A stretch of 64,000 nt of DNA. Source: Aliiruegeria haliotis. GTDB lineage: Bacteria; Pseudomonadota; Alphaproteobacteria; Rhodobacterales; Rhodobacteraceae. Location of the stretch: assembly GCF_003003255.1 (NCBI RefSeq), contig NZ_PVTD01000006.1, positions 124,001 through 188,000 of the forward strand, read 5' to 3'. Below the pieces are notes generated by a model, which was not told the DNA's origin, ran no database searches, and saw only the letters and a program-made list of their open reading frames with translations. Position numbers and translations under genes: made by a program. Numbering within the stretch: the stretch's first letter is position 1; every line of letters begins with the position of its first letter. Of the stretch, positions 54,660 through 63,746 are shown one piece after another.

Positions 54660-56504
54660 ATGATGCCAGATTCCGCCCTCGATCGAGACACCCGCATTCT
54701 GCGCTTTCTCGAACACGTCCACCCCTACGACAGCATGAAGCGCGAGACGCTGATCCGCATTTCCAAGGCCTTTCTCGATCGCAGCGCGGAAGCCGGGAGC
54801 ATGATCTACGCCGCCGGCACGCAGCTCGAAGGGCTATACCTGATCGAACACGGCACGGTTGAGATCACCGATCGCAACGGTGCGCCGGTGTCCATCCTTC
54901 ATGGCCGCAACTCCTTCGGAGAGCGTGGTCTGACCCGCGATGGCGTCGCGGTCACAAACGCGAAGGCCACGGAGGACACACGGCTACTCCTCCTGCCCGC
55001 AGACCAGTTCCACGAATTGCTCGAAAGTTCCAAAAGCTTCGCCCGTTTCTTCGATCGTGGGCGGAGCCCTGCGAAGGAACGGGGCGGTGATCTGACGACG
55101 CAGCGGGTGGGCGACCTGATGGCCCGCAACCCGATTGCGGTGGCGCCCACAACGCCGATCCAGACGGCCGCCACGATGATGCGCGACACCCGGGTCTCCT
55201 GCCTTGCGGTGACGGAAGGCGAAAACCAGCTTGTCGGGATCGTGACGCTCAGGGACATGGCGACCAAGGCCGTGGCGTCCGGCCTGTCGGGCGACACACC
55301 GGTCAGCCGGATCATGACGGCAGACCCCGCGAGCCTGCCGCCTTCCGCTCTCGGGTCCGACCTGCTCCATGTGATGCTGGAGCGAAAGGTCGGCCACGTC
55401 ACCGTGACCGAGGGCAAGCGGATCGTCGGCATCCTGACACAGACGGACCTGACCCGCTTCCAGGCGATCAGCTCCGCATCGATGGTGCAGGAGATCGCCG
55501 ACGCCTACTCCGCCGAAGCGATGGCCAAGGTCACTGCCCGCCTGCCCAAGCTGCTGATGCAACTGGTGGGCGCCGGCAACCGTCACGAGGTCGTCACCCG
55601 GCTGATCACCGATATCGCCGATGCCGTGACACGCCGCCTGCTGGCGCTTGCTGAGGGCGAGTTCGGACCACCGCCCGTGCCCTACCTGTGGCTCGCCTGC
55701 GGCAGCCAGGGGCGTCAGGAGCAGACCGGTGTGTCCGATCAGGACAATTGCATCATCATTGATGACGCGGTGACCGAGGCCGACATGGGTTACTACCGAA
55801 AGCTGGCGAAGTTCGTGTGCGACGGGCTGAACACCTGCGGATATTTCTATTGTCCCGGCGACATGATGGCGACCAACGAGCGTTGGTGCCAGCCGGTGAA
55901 GGTCTGGAAACGGTACTTCCAGGGATGGATCGACAAACCGGACCCGGAGGCACAGATGCTGGCCTCGGTCATGTTCGACCTGCGCCCTATCGGTGGCACG
56001 CAGTCGCTGTTTGCGAACCTGCAAATGGAAACGCTGGAGGCCGCGCGCAAGAACACGATCTTCGTTGGCCACATGATCGTCAACTCGCTCAAGCACACGC
56101 CGCCGCTGGGGTTGTTCCGCGGGTTTGCCACGGTGCGCTCGGGTGAGCACAAGAACGAACTCGACATGAAGATGAACGGCGTGGTGCCGGTTGTCGATCT
56201 TGGCCGGGTCTACGCGTTGCAGGGCACATTGACCGAGGTGAACACCCGGGCCCGCCTGGAAGCGGCCGAGGCCAATGGTACGATCTCGCAATCTGGTGCG
56301 CATGATCTGCTTGATGCCTATGACCTGATCGCCGAAACCCGACTGAAGCGTCAGGCCGACGAGATCCGGGCCGGACGCAAGCCCGACAACTTCATGCCGC
56401 CGTCGGATCTGAGCGATCTGGAGCGCAGCCATCTGCGCGACGCCTTCGTCGTGGTGCGGACCATGCAATCGGCGATCGGGCAGGGCAAGGGAATGCTGAG
56501 CTGA
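54660..56504 (+). CDS. cNMP-binding/CBS/DUF294 putative nucleotidyltransferase
   Basis: 614 residues from the paired ATGs at 54660/54663. Domains: cyclic-nucleotide-binding-like (about 30-135, GTQLEGLYLIEHGTVEI), two CBS repeats (about 150-285), a DUF294 nucleotidyltransferase core (about 310-460) with CGSQGRQEQTGVSDQDNCII, which holds the GSxGR...DxD pattern of the GlnD-like fold, and DUF294_C to the end. Probably an adenosine-ligand-regulated nucleotidyl transferase acting on a protein or nucleotide; the true reaction is unknown. In gammaproteobacteria such genes also sit by acs/actP and a DnaQ exonuclease. Earlier in-frame ATGs (54567, 54630) are possible. Confidence 0.82.
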   Translation: MMPDSALDRDTRILRFLEHVHPYDSMKRETLIRISKAFLDRSAEAGSMIYAAGTQLEGLYLIEHGTVEITDRNGAPVSILHGRNSFGERGLTRDGVAVTNAKATEDTRLLLLPADQFHELLESSKSFARFFDRGRSPAKERGGDLTTQRVGDLMARNPIAVAPTTPIQTAATMMRDTRVSCLAVTEGENQLVGIVTLRDMATKAVASGLSGDTPVSRIMTADPASLPPSALGSDLLHVMLERKVGHVTVTEGKRIVGILTQTDLTRFQAISSASMVQEIADAYSAEAMAKVTARLPKLLMQLVGAGNRHEVVTRLITDIADAVTRRLLALAEGEFGPPPVPYLWLACGSQGRQEQTGVSDQDNCIIIDDAVTEADMGYYRKLAKFVCDGLNTCGYFYCPGDMMATNERWCQPVKVWKRYFQGWIDKPDPEAQMLASVMFDLRPIGGTQSLFANLQMETLEAARKNTIFVGHMIVNSLKHTPPLGLFRGFATVRSGEHKNELDMKMNGVVPVVDLGRVYALQGTLTEVNTRARLEAAEANGTISQSGAHDLLDAYDLIAETRLKRQADEIRAGRKPDNFMPPSDLSDLERSHLRDAFVVVRTMQSAIGQGKGMLS

Positions 56505-56551
56505 CACGGCTCGGGCGCGCCGCCTAGGCGGCCATGGACCAGGGAGGGGCC

Positions 56552-57079
56552 ATGTTTCTGGAACTGATAGCCGCTGTTGCGGCCGGTTTTTTCGGCGCGG
56601 GTGCCGCAATGGCCGCAAACTGGTTGAGCGGTGGTCGTCTACCGCGGTGGAGCATGCCGGTGGCCGCCGGCGCCTGCATGATCGCCCTTGCGATCCGGAT
56701 GGAATACGCTTGGTTCGAGACCAATACGGCGGATTTCCCCGAAGGCGTCGAGATCACCAGCACGCGCGAAAGCTCTGCGTTCTGGCGGCCGTGGACCTAT
56801 GTCTGGCCGATGACCGACGGGTTCACGGCGGTCGATCTGGCTTCCGTCCGGACCAACGATACCGTGCCGGATCAGGCGATGGCCAAAATGTTCTTCTTCG
56901 CACGCTGGAAGGCCCCGCGTGAGGTGCAGATGGTGTTTGACTGCACCGACAACCGCATCGCACCTCTCAACGACACTATCACCTTTGACGATAGCGGCGC
57001 CGTGGCCGAGGCCGATTGGGCGATGCTGCCTGCCGACGACCCGACCCTCACCACCGTGTGCAAGGAGATCCGACCATGA
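56552..57079 (+). CDS. Membrane-anchored hypothetical protein in acetate signalling cluster
   Basis: 175 residues from ATG 56552, with AGGGAGG just before it; an ATG at 56534 adds six residues. One or two N-terminal hydrophobic segments (about 3-24 and 36-50) precede a soluble domain of about 120 residues with conserved-looking WRPWTYVWPMTDGF and FFFARWKAPREVQMVFDCTD. Family not recognised. Its stop overlaps the response-regulator start (ATGA), so its product probably works with the regulator/exonuclease pair. The soluble part likely faces the periplasm or the cytosol; the topology is unclear. Confidence 0.7.
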   Translation: MFLELIAAVAAGFFGAGAAMAANWLSGGRLPRWSMPVAAGACMIALAIRMEYAWFETNTADFPEGVEITSTRESSAFWRPWTYVWPMTDGFTAVDLASVRTNDTVPDQAMAKMFFFARWKAPREVQMVFDCTDNRIAPLNDTITFDDSGAVAEADWAMLPADDPTLTTVCKEIRP

Positions 57080-57480
57080 CCGGAACCGATCGTCCCGCCC
57101 GTATCCTGATCGTGGAAGACGAGGACAACATCGCGCTGGCACTCACCCATGTCCTGGGTCGGGAGGGTTGGGCGGTGAGCCGTGTCGCCGATGGCGATTC
57201 CGCCTTGCCCGCGATCCGTGCGGAGCGCCCCGACCTCGTGCTTCTCGATGTGATGCTGCCGGGGATCTCCGGCTACGAGGTCTGCCAGGCGGTGCGGCTC
57301 GAAGACGACCTGTCGGATGTGCGCATCCTGATGATGACCGCGCGAGGCAATGCAATGGAACGCCGCAAGGGGCTTGCCCTCGGGGCCGACGGGTTCATTG
57401 CCAAACCCTTCGACTTGTCTCACCTTCTGGAGCAGGCCCGGGACTTGCTGTCCGGGCAGGCGGAGGCAAATGATGCATGA
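57076..57480 (+). CDS. Single-domain response regulator
   Basis: 134 residues comprising only a receiver domain. Acid pocket in LIVEDEDN (residues 11-18), phosphoryl aspartate D58 in LVLLDVMLPG, the threonine in MMTARG, and lysine in FIAKPFD. No output domain, so it signals by protein contact, like CheY or Spo0F. It overlaps both the small membrane protein gene (ATGA) and the start region of the pseudokinase-exonuclease gene, implying a shared pathway. Its kinase may be elsewhere, since the adjacent sensor lacks a phospho-histidine. Confidence 0.88.
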   Translation: MTGTDRPARILIVEDEDNIALALTHVLGREGWAVSRVADGDSALPAIRAERPDLVLLDVMLPGISGYEVCQAVRLEDDLSDVRILMMTARGNAMERRKGLALGADGFIAKPFDLSHLLEQARDLLSGQAEANDA

Positions 57481-59578
57481 ATGGCTAGCGCGGAAACTCA
57501 GCCTCAGGCTTCGTGTCTTCCTCTTCTTTGCCCTCGTGGCGCTTGGCGGGCTTGCGGCGGTCGCGCTCGGGCTCTGGTCCGGATATCGGCGGGTGGACGA
57601 ACATGGCGTTGCCTCGGGGTTCACCTTTGCCGGGTTGATTGCGGGGTTCGGGATCCTGGGCCTCGTGGTCTGGGTCTGGTTCCTGTTCGACGAGAATGTC
57701 GCCAAGGCGATCCAGAAACTCGCCGGCGGGCTGCGCGCCCGGGCACACGCGGATATCGATGGCGATCTCGACCATGAGCCGGCCCGCTACCTCGGCGATC
57801 TTGCTCCCGCGGCGCAGGCAATCACCGGCTCGCTGAGCGAGACGAAGAACGCACTCGCCGAGGCCGTGGAGCGTGAAACAACCCGGCTGGCGGTGGAAAA
57901 CGCGCGGTTGCAGGCGTTGCTTGGCGATGTGCCGGAAGGGGTGCTGCTCTGCTCGTCCGATCACCAGATCGTCTTCTACAATGGCCGGGCGCAGCAGATC
58001 CTGACCGGGGAGGTCGCGCCGGGCCTCGATCGCTCGGTTCTGGACTACCTCAGCCCGTCTCCAATCCGGAATGCCTACCAACGGCTGGTGTCGGCCGAGG
58101 ACGACGACGCCGCCTGTGATGTCCTGTGCACTGCAACCCACTCTCTGGAAGTGCTTGCCGGTCGCATGCGGCTGGTGAAACTCCCGCAGCGCACCTCGGA
58201 ATCGCCAGGCTACGTGCTGACCCTTCGGGACATCACCGCGGACATGGCGTTGCACTCCGTGCGGGAAGGCCTCCTGGAGGATGTGTTCGACCAGGTGCGC
58301 CGCCCGGCGGCAAACCTGCAAACCGTGCTCGATGCCGGTGTGCTGGAAAACGGCGACGGGCGGCAAGCGCTCATGGGCGAGGTCTCGGCACTGGCCCATG
58401 CAATCACCGATCTGGCGCATCGCTACGATTCCGCTCGTGGCGGGTGGTGGCCGATGGAGGAGATCCGGGGATCGGAACTGGTGGATTCCGTCGTGGCACG
58501 GGTTGCGCACGAGGGCGTCAATCTGATCGCCGAGGCCGAACGGGTCATGCTGCGGGTGGACGCCTTCCACATGGTGGCCCTGCTGACCCATCTGTGCGAA
58601 CGCCTTGTGACTGTCATTGGCGCGCGCGCGCTGTCGCTGCGGATTGCCGATGACGAGGAAGGCGGCGCGATGATCACCATCGGATGGGCCGGCGATGTCC
58701 TTCAGGTCGGATTGCTGGAGGGTTGGCTGGATGTGCGCCTGGAGGTCGGGTTGGCGAATGTGACCGGGCGCACAATCCTCGACGCACATGCCACCGAGAG
58801 CTGGCCGGAGCCCGGTGCGGCCGGGCGGCGTCTGTTGCGATTGCCGCTCCGCGAGGCCTGGCCAGTGGGCGCGCCAGCGCCTGCGCCGCGTCGTTCCGCG
58901 GTCTACGATTTCGATCTGATGGACCGGGATCCCACAGGCGAACTGGCCGAAACCCCGTTGCGGGAGTTGACCTGTGTGGTGTTCGACACGGAGACGACCG
59001 GCCTGCTGCCATCCTCGGGCGACGAGATCGTACAGATCGCCGCGTTGCGGCTGCTTGGCGGCAAGCGGATCCCCGGCGAGACCTTCGAAAGCCTCGTGAA
59101 CCCGCAGCGCCCGATTCCGGCCTCTGCAACCGAGGTTCACCATGTCACCAACGAGATGGTGGCGAATGCGCCGACAATCGACGTGGTCGGACGGCGCTTC
59201 CACGGCTTCGCGCAAGGCGCTGTGCTGGTGGCCCACAACGCGCCTTTCGACATGGAGTTCCTGCGCCGCCACGAGGCGGGGATCGGAAAACGGTTCGAAA
59301 ACCCGGTGCTGGACACCGTTCTGCTGTCCGCCGTGGTCTTCGGGCAGTCGGAGACCCATACCCTGGATGCCCTGACCGAGCGGCTGGGGATCGTGATCCC
59401 ACCGGAGGCGCGCCACACCGCCATGGGCGACACGATCGCGACGGCGGCAGCACTGGAGATGATGATCCCGATGTTGGAAGGGCAGGGCTACCGCACCTTC
59501 GGGGAGGTGGTCGCGGCCGTGCGCAAGCATGGGCGGCTCCTGAAGGATCTCAATGCGGTGGAAGTCGGAGCGCACTGA
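57473..59578 (+). CDS. Degenerate sensor histidine kinase fused to DnaQ-type 3'-5' exonuclease
   Basis: 701 residues from ATG 57473 (GGAGG spaced 6); ATG 57470 is the alternative. Two helices (about 13-36 and 48-72) bracket a short loop, then a HAMP-like linker, a coiled coil (about 115-150), a PAS-like domain (about 150-245) and a DHp-like helix (about 260-330) where the usual phospho-histidine box reads DVFDQVRRPAANLQ, with no His. An HATPase-like region follows (about 340-470) without clear N and G boxes. A DEDDh exonuclease occupies about 497-665: D505/E507 in FDTETTG, D in HNAPFDMEF, and HTAMGD. The protein would hydrolyse DNA or RNA ends under control of a membrane sensor. The fusion is unusual; the nuclease substrate is unknown. 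Confidence 0.82.
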   Translation: MHEWLARKLSLRLRVFLFFALVALGGLAAVALGLWSGYRRVDEHGVASGFTFAGLIAGFGILGLVVWVWFLFDENVAKAIQKLAGGLRARAHADIDGDLDHEPARYLGDLAPAAQAITGSLSETKNALAEAVERETTRLAVENARLQALLGDVPEGVLLCSSDHQIVFYNGRAQQILTGEVAPGLDRSVLDYLSPSPIRNAYQRLVSAEDDDAACDVLCTATHSLEVLAGRMRLVKLPQRTSESPGYVLTLRDITADMALHSVREGLLEDVFDQVRRPAANLQTVLDAGVLENGDGRQALMGEVSALAHAITDLAHRYDSARGGWWPMEEIRGSELVDSVVARVAHEGVNLIAEAERVMLRVDAFHMVALLTHLCERLVTVIGARALSLRIADDEEGGAMITIGWAGDVLQVGLLEGWLDVRLEVGLANVTGRTILDAHATESWPEPGAAGRRLLRLPLREAWPVGAPAPAPRRSAVYDFDLMDRDPTGELAETPLRELTCVVFDTETTGLLPSSGDEIVQIAALRLLGGKRIPGETFESLVNPQRPIPASATEVHHVTNEMVANAPTIDVVGRRFHGFAQGAVLVAHNAPFDMEFLRRHEAGIGKRFENPVLDTVLLSAVVFGQSETHTLDALTERLGIVIPPEARHTAMGDTIATAAALEMMIPMLEGQGYRTFGEVVAAVRKHGRLLKDLNAVEVGAH

Positions 59579-59645
59579 GGCATCAGGACGCGCGTGACCC
59601 CGGAAGGTCTGGGGCAAGTGGGACTGTATCCGGATAGTGCCGCTC

Positions 59646-59747
59646 CAAGGGGCTGCCCATAGCACCGTTCGAAGCCGCCGCCCCTTGCTGCGGTTGCTCC
59701 TACGGCGAGTTGGTCGAATTCGCCCGTCGCATCCATGGACCAACTCG
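59646..59747. repeat. Two inverted repeats between convergent exonuclease and truA genes
   Basis: CAAGGGGC/GCCCCTTG (59646-59653 and 59680-59687) and CGAGTTGGTC/GACCAACTCG (59706-59715 and 59738-59747) lie in series in the 210-base convergent gap. Both stems are perfect with loops of 26 and 22 bases. They may act as transcript ends for both strands or fold as a structured RNA. Confidence 0.45.
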
Positions 59748-59788
59748 ACGCGAGGGGGATTGGCCAGGCCGCTTTGAGGAGCCTGTTC

Positions 59789-60562
59789 TTATAGTGCCGC
59801 GAAGGGATCTTGCGGATAGCCGACGCCGGCGAGGTAGAGGCCCTGAGGCGGACACACAGGCCCGCAGGCCGCCCGATCCCGCGCATCGAGCGCTGCCTTG
59901 ACGTCCTCCGGCGCCCAGGCCCCGGCTCCGACCCGCTCCAATGTTCCCACGAAGCTGCGGACCTGGTTGTGGAGGAAAGATCGGGCTTCGACATGGAAGT
60001 GGATCTCCGGCCCCAGCGGCGTGGAGACCTGTTCGATATCCAGCCGGTCGAGGGTCCGGACCGGGCTGTCGGCCTGGCATTCCGAGGCGCGGAATGTCGT
60101 AAAGTCGTGCCGGCCCAGAAGCGAGTACGCGGCCTGCCGCATCGGACCCACGTCGAGTGGCGTGGCGACCTGCCAGACCTTGCCCGCACGCAGCCCGGCC
60201 GGCGCCCTGCGGTTCAGAAGCCGGAACAGGTAGCGCCGTTCATGGGCGGAGAAGCGCGCGTGCCAGCTGTCCTCCACTTCGGCAACATCGACGATCACAA
60301 CCGGATGCGGCTTCAGGTGGTGGTTCAGCGCCTCCGACAGGCGGAACGGATCCCAGTGCTTGGCCATGTCGGCATGGGCCACCTGTCCAAGCGCATGCAC
60401 GCCTGCATCTGTCCGGCCGGCCGCAGCGATCGGCGGGCAATCGGCCTCCAGCCGCCGCAGCGCGGCTTCGACCGCGCCTTGCACGCTCGGGTGGTCCTTT
60501 TGGCGCTGCCAGCCGGAAAACGGCGCGCCGTCATATTCTATCTTCAGGGCATAGCGGGGCAT
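59789..60562 (-). CDS. truA: tRNA pseudouridine(38-40) synthase
   Basis: 257 residues of normal length. Opening [21 protein letters not shown], and catalytic aspartate D52 in [14 protein letters not shown]. Later blocks [10 protein letters not shown] and [13 protein letters not shown] match TruA. It converts uridines 38-40 in tRNA anticodon arms to pseudouridine. Cytosolic. Converges on the exonuclease gene and is divergent from ycjX, with 293 bases between. Confidence 0.95.
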   Translation of the reverse strand: MPRYALKIEYDGAPFSGWQRQKDHPSVQGAVEAALRRLEADCPPIAAAGRTDAGVHALGQVAHADMAKHWDPFRLSEALNHHLKPHPVVIVDVAEVEDSWHARFSAHERRYLFRLLNRRAPAGLRAGKVWQVATPLDVGPMRQAAYSLLGRHDFTTFRASECQADSPVRTLDRLDIEQVSTPLGPEIHFHVEARSFLHNQVRSFVGTLERVGAGAWAPEDVKAALDARDRAACGPVCPPQGLYLAGVGYPQDPFAAL

Positions 60563-60855
60563 GGGCGGCGCTTAGCCAAAACAGGGCGGCCTGTCCAGCC
60601 GCCCCGCCCCGTAGGGGCGCCCGGCCCCAAACGGCTCGAGATGCCAGTGGCATCGACGGCGGAGGGGACCTGCCCCACTCGCTTGTCACGGCATCGCGGC
60701 AGGTGAGGCTGGCCCGCGGTGACGCCTGGCGCTCGGCCTGCGGTGCAGGGTTCAGGCGCATCGGCACGTCGAACCCGGGACCACAGGACGCCATTCCCCC
60801 TAGGCAGCCCGCCAACGGGCCCATATGTAGGTCACCGTGGCTGCAGGAGGCATCA

Positions 60856-62277
60856 GTGGTAATCGGGCGGATCGCGGACGGGCTCGTTCAGGGTGTCGAA
60901 GGCGCGGGAGCGGCCTTTTCGGAGGCTTTCCTTGAGCCGACCCTGCGTATCGGGGTGACCGGGCTCGCACGGGCGGGCAAGACGGTGTTCATCACTTCGC
61001 TGGTGGCCAATCTCATGGACCGGGGGCGCATGCCGGGGCTGCAGGCGGTCGCCGATGGTTCCATCCGCTCGGCATGGTTGCAGCCGCAGCCCGACGACAC
61101 CGTGCCGCGCTTCGATTTCGAGGCGCATCTGGATGACCTGACCGGCCCCTCGCCACAATGGCCGGAGCCTACAAGCTCGGTTTCGGAGCTTCGCCTTTCA
61201 CTGAAGGTGCAGCCTCAAGGCATGATAGGGGCGCTCTCCGGGCCGCGAACATTGCATCTCGACATCATCGACTACCCGGGCGAATGGCTTCTGGACCTCG
61301 GTCTGATGGAAATGGACTACGCCGAATGGTCGACCGAGATCCTGGAGATTGCCAGCGCACGAGAGGAGGCCGGCGGGTTTCTTGCGGCGCTCGAAGGGCT
61401 CGATGCCGATGCCGGGTTAGAAGAGCGGTCGGCGAGGGATATCGCGCGTGCCTATACCGCCTACCTGCGAGCGGCGCGGCGTGCGGGCTATTCCGATTGC
61501 ACCCCCGGGCGCTTCCTGATGCCGGGAGACATGGAGGGGTCGCCGGCCTTGACCTTCGCCCCCCTGCCACCGGGCGCGGGGCGGGCTCCGAAGGGATCGC
61601 TCCGCCGCGAGATGGAACGGCGCTACGAGGCCTACAAATCAAAGGTCGTTCGCCCCTTCTTCCGCGACCATTTCGCCCGGATCGACCGGCAGGTGGTCCT
61701 TGTGGACCTGCTGGGGGCAATCCACTCCGGACCCCGCGCAATGGACGACCTGTCGCGGTCGATGAACCGTATTCTCGGCGCTTTCCGGCCCGGACGTACT
61801 GCATGGCTGGCACGGTTGCTTGGGATGAAGCGGGTCGACCGCATTCTCTTTGCGGCGACAAAGGCCGATCACATCCACCATACCCAGCACAATCGTATGA
61901 CCGCGATCATGGAGGCCATGCTGCGCCAGGCACGGGATCGAGCCGACTTTGCCGGGGCGAAGACCCGGGCCATGGCCATCGCGGCCTTGCGGGCAACGGT
62001 CGAGGAAACCCGGGAGGTCAAGGGAGAGACCCTCGGGATGGTACGGGGTCGATTACTGGAGACCGGCCGGGAGGCGGCGCTCTATCCCGGCACCCTGCCG
62101 GAGGACCCTTCGCAACTCCTCGTGCCGGCCCGCGATGGCGCGTCGGAATGGCTCGACGACGACTACGCCGTGATGCATTTCGCGCCCGCCTCGGGGACGC
62201 TGAAGCCGGGCGAAGGGCCGCCGCATATCCGTCTGGACCGCGCTGCGGAGTTTCTGGTCGGGGATCGCCTGCGATGA
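60856..62277 (+). CDS. YcjX family P-loop ATPase/GTPase-like protein
   Basis: 473 residues from GTG 60856, preceded by AGGAGG with 5-base spacing. P-loop TGLARAGKT at 35-43; LHLDIIDYPGEWLLDL forms the switch-like segment, and VLVDLLGAI and FAATKADHIHHTQHN resemble later G-motifs. Family members are stress-induced and partner YcjF; function unknown, with membrane or envelope-stress roles proposed. Its stop overlaps the GNAT start (ATGA). The long open frame upstream of 60856 is composition-driven and rejected. Confidence 0.88.
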   Translation: MVIGRIADGLVQGVEGAGAAFSEAFLEPTLRIGVTGLARAGKTVFITSLVANLMDRGRMPGLQAVADGSIRSAWLQPQPDDTVPRFDFEAHLDDLTGPSPQWPEPTSSVSELRLSLKVQPQGMIGALSGPRTLHLDIIDYPGEWLLDLGLMEMDYAEWSTEILEIASAREEAGGFLAALEGLDADAGLEERSARDIARAYTAYLRAARRAGYSDCTPGRFLMPGDMEGSPALTFAPLPPGAGRAPKGSLRREMERRYEAYKSKVVRPFFRDHFARIDRQVVLVDLLGAIHSGPRAMDDLSRSMNRILGAFRPGRTAWLARLLGMKRVDRILFAATKADHIHHTQHNRMTAIMEAMLRQARDRADFAGAKTRAMAIAALRATVEETREVKGETLGMVRGRLLETGREAALYPGTLPEDPSQLLVPARDGASEWLDDDYAVMHFAPASGTLKPGEGPPHIRLDRAAEFLVGDRLR

Positions 62278-62708
62278 TCCGCCTGCGCACCGCGACCATC
62301 GGGGACGTGCCGGAGATGGCGGCAATCCTTCAGACCTGGCTCGACCAGACCCCCTGGATGCCCGACCTGCACAGGCTGGAGGGAACGAAGCGGTTCGTGG
62401 CACGGCTCCTGGAGACCACGGAGGCCGAGGTGGCCTGCGGGAGCGAGGTCGATGGGTTCCTGTGCCTTGAAGGCGCCGAGATCCCGGCGCTCTACGTTGC
62501 GGAGAGCGCCCGGAGCCGCGGTGTGGGATCCGCGCTGATCGTAGAAGCGCAGGCAAGGCGCACCCGGCTGTGTCTCTGGACCTTTCAGGCCAACAGCCGC
62601 GCGCGCCGGTTCTATGCCAGGCATGGGTTTCTGGAGGTCGAGGCGACCGATGGCGCGGGCAACGAGGAAAAGCTGCCGGACGTGCGGCTGGAATGGAGCC
62701 GGACATGA
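62274..62708 (+). CDS. GNAT family N-acetyltransferase
   Basis: 144 residues, one GNAT domain. Acetyl-CoA loop in ARSRGVGSALIVEAQ (about 82-96), and the C-terminal motif B region ANSRARRFYARHGFLEVEATDG. Cytosolic. It overlaps both ycjX (ATGA) and the ycjF-like gene (ATGA), so it is embedded in that operon. The acetyl acceptor is unknown; a protein or polyamine of the envelope-stress pathway is a guess. Confidence 0.85.
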   Translation: MIRLRTATIGDVPEMAAILQTWLDQTPWMPDLHRLEGTKRFVARLLETTEAEVACGSEVDGFLCLEGAEIPALYVAESARSRGVGSALIVEAQARRTRLCLWTFQANSRARRFYARHGFLEVEATDGAGNEEKLPDVRLEWSRT

Positions 62709-63712
62709 GTGACTCTCCCAAGGGACCGGTCATCATCGAGTTTGAGGACGCCGTGGAGCCGCAGCCAGGCCCCGCTGAGGCACCGCCGGTGCCGGACGTC
62801 ACGCCGGACCTGCCCACGGGGCGGGCCATGCAGACGGTCGCGGTCATAGGCGCGCGCAAACCATCCCCACTCGGGCGGATGTTCTGGGGCGGGTTTGTCG
62901 GGCTGGTCGGTTTCGGCGCCTCGGTCGCGGCCTGGGATTTCGTGACCGGGTTGCTGGCACGCAACCAGCTTCTTGGCGGCATCGCGCTTGTGCTGGCAAT
63001 TGTGTTCCTGGTGGCCTGCCTTGGCCTCGCCCTGCGCGAACTTGCCGGGTTCTTCCGGCTGGCCCGTCTCGATGGCGTGCATCGCGACGCCGAGGCGGCC
63101 ATGGCGGGCGAGGACCTGGAACTGGCCCGGAAGGTCGTGGCTCGGCTGGAGACGCTCTACGCCCCGCGCAAGGATCTGGACTGGAGCCTTGAACGACTGA
63201 AGGAGCGGGCGGACGAGCAATTCGACGCGGAGGCATTGCTCGGGCTTGCGGAGGCGGAGCTCATGGCGCCCCTCGATGCCGCGGCGCGCCGCGAGGTGGA
63301 GGCAGCCGCGCGGCAGGTGGCCACCGTGACCGCCATCGTCCCACTTGCGCTTGCTGATGTGGCGACAGCGCTTGTTTCCACGGTGCGGATGATCCGGCGA
63401 GTCGGGGAGATCTACGGCGCACGGGCCGGCACGCTGGGAAGCCTGCGCCTGACGCGCTCCGTTCTGACCCATCTGGTGGCGACCGGGGCCGTGGCGGTCG
63501 GGGACGACCTGATCGGCTCGGTCGCGGGCGGCGGCGTGCTCAGCAAGGTTTCACGCCGGTTCGGCGAGGGAATCGTCAACGGGGCGTTGACCGCGCGCGT
63601 CGGCGTGGCCGCGATCGAGGTTTGTCGGCCGTTGCCCTTCGCGCGTCTGAAACGGCCGTCGGTCACCTCCTTGGTGAAGCGGGCGCTGTCGGGGCTGTTT
63701 GGCGCCGACTGA
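62705..63712 (+). CDS. YcjF/TIGR01620 (DUF697) family membrane protein
   Basis: 335 residues. Acidic N-terminus, two helices (about 63-85 and 93-115), then a soluble C-terminal DUF697-type region (about 170-335) with ATVTAIVPLALADVATALVSTVRMIRRVGEIYGAR, the family hallmark. Partner of YcjX in gammaproteobacteria (ycjXF), here split by the GNAT gene. The start at 62705 overlaps the GNAT stop. Confidence 0.85.
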   Translation: MSDSPKGPVIIEFEDAVEPQPGPAEAPPVPDVTPDLPTGRAMQTVAVIGARKPSPLGRMFWGGFVGLVGFGASVAAWDFVTGLLARNQLLGGIALVLAIVFLVACLGLALRELAGFFRLARLDGVHRDAEAAMAGEDLELARKVVARLETLYAPRKDLDWSLERLKERADEQFDAEALLGLAEAELMAPLDAAARREVEAAARQVATVTAIVPLALADVATALVSTVRMIRRVGEIYGARAGTLGSLRLTRSVLTHLVATGAVAVGDDLIGSVAGGGVLSKVSRRFGEGIVNGALTARVGVAAIEVCRPLPFARLKRPSVTSLVKRALSGLFGAD

Positions 63713-63746
63713 CGGTTGGCACGGCTTTGAAACGGGAGGATGCGCA

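Noticed and set aside
59703-59716. 14-base sequence CGGCGAGTTGGTCG shared with 4177-4190
   Set aside because: One shared 14-mer is within chance expectation for 64 kb of GC-rich sequence, and the flanks do not match.
57485-59743. 752-codon minus-strand open frame opposite the kinase-exonuclease fusion
   Set aside because: Antisense composition (His/Arg/Gln-rich), while the plus strand encodes ordered known domains.
63740-63742. ATG as possible start of the last gene
   Set aside because: Its frame gives no recognisable protein, whereas the TTG at 63747 opens the nucleotidyltransferase motif frame with correct ribosome-binding-site spacing.
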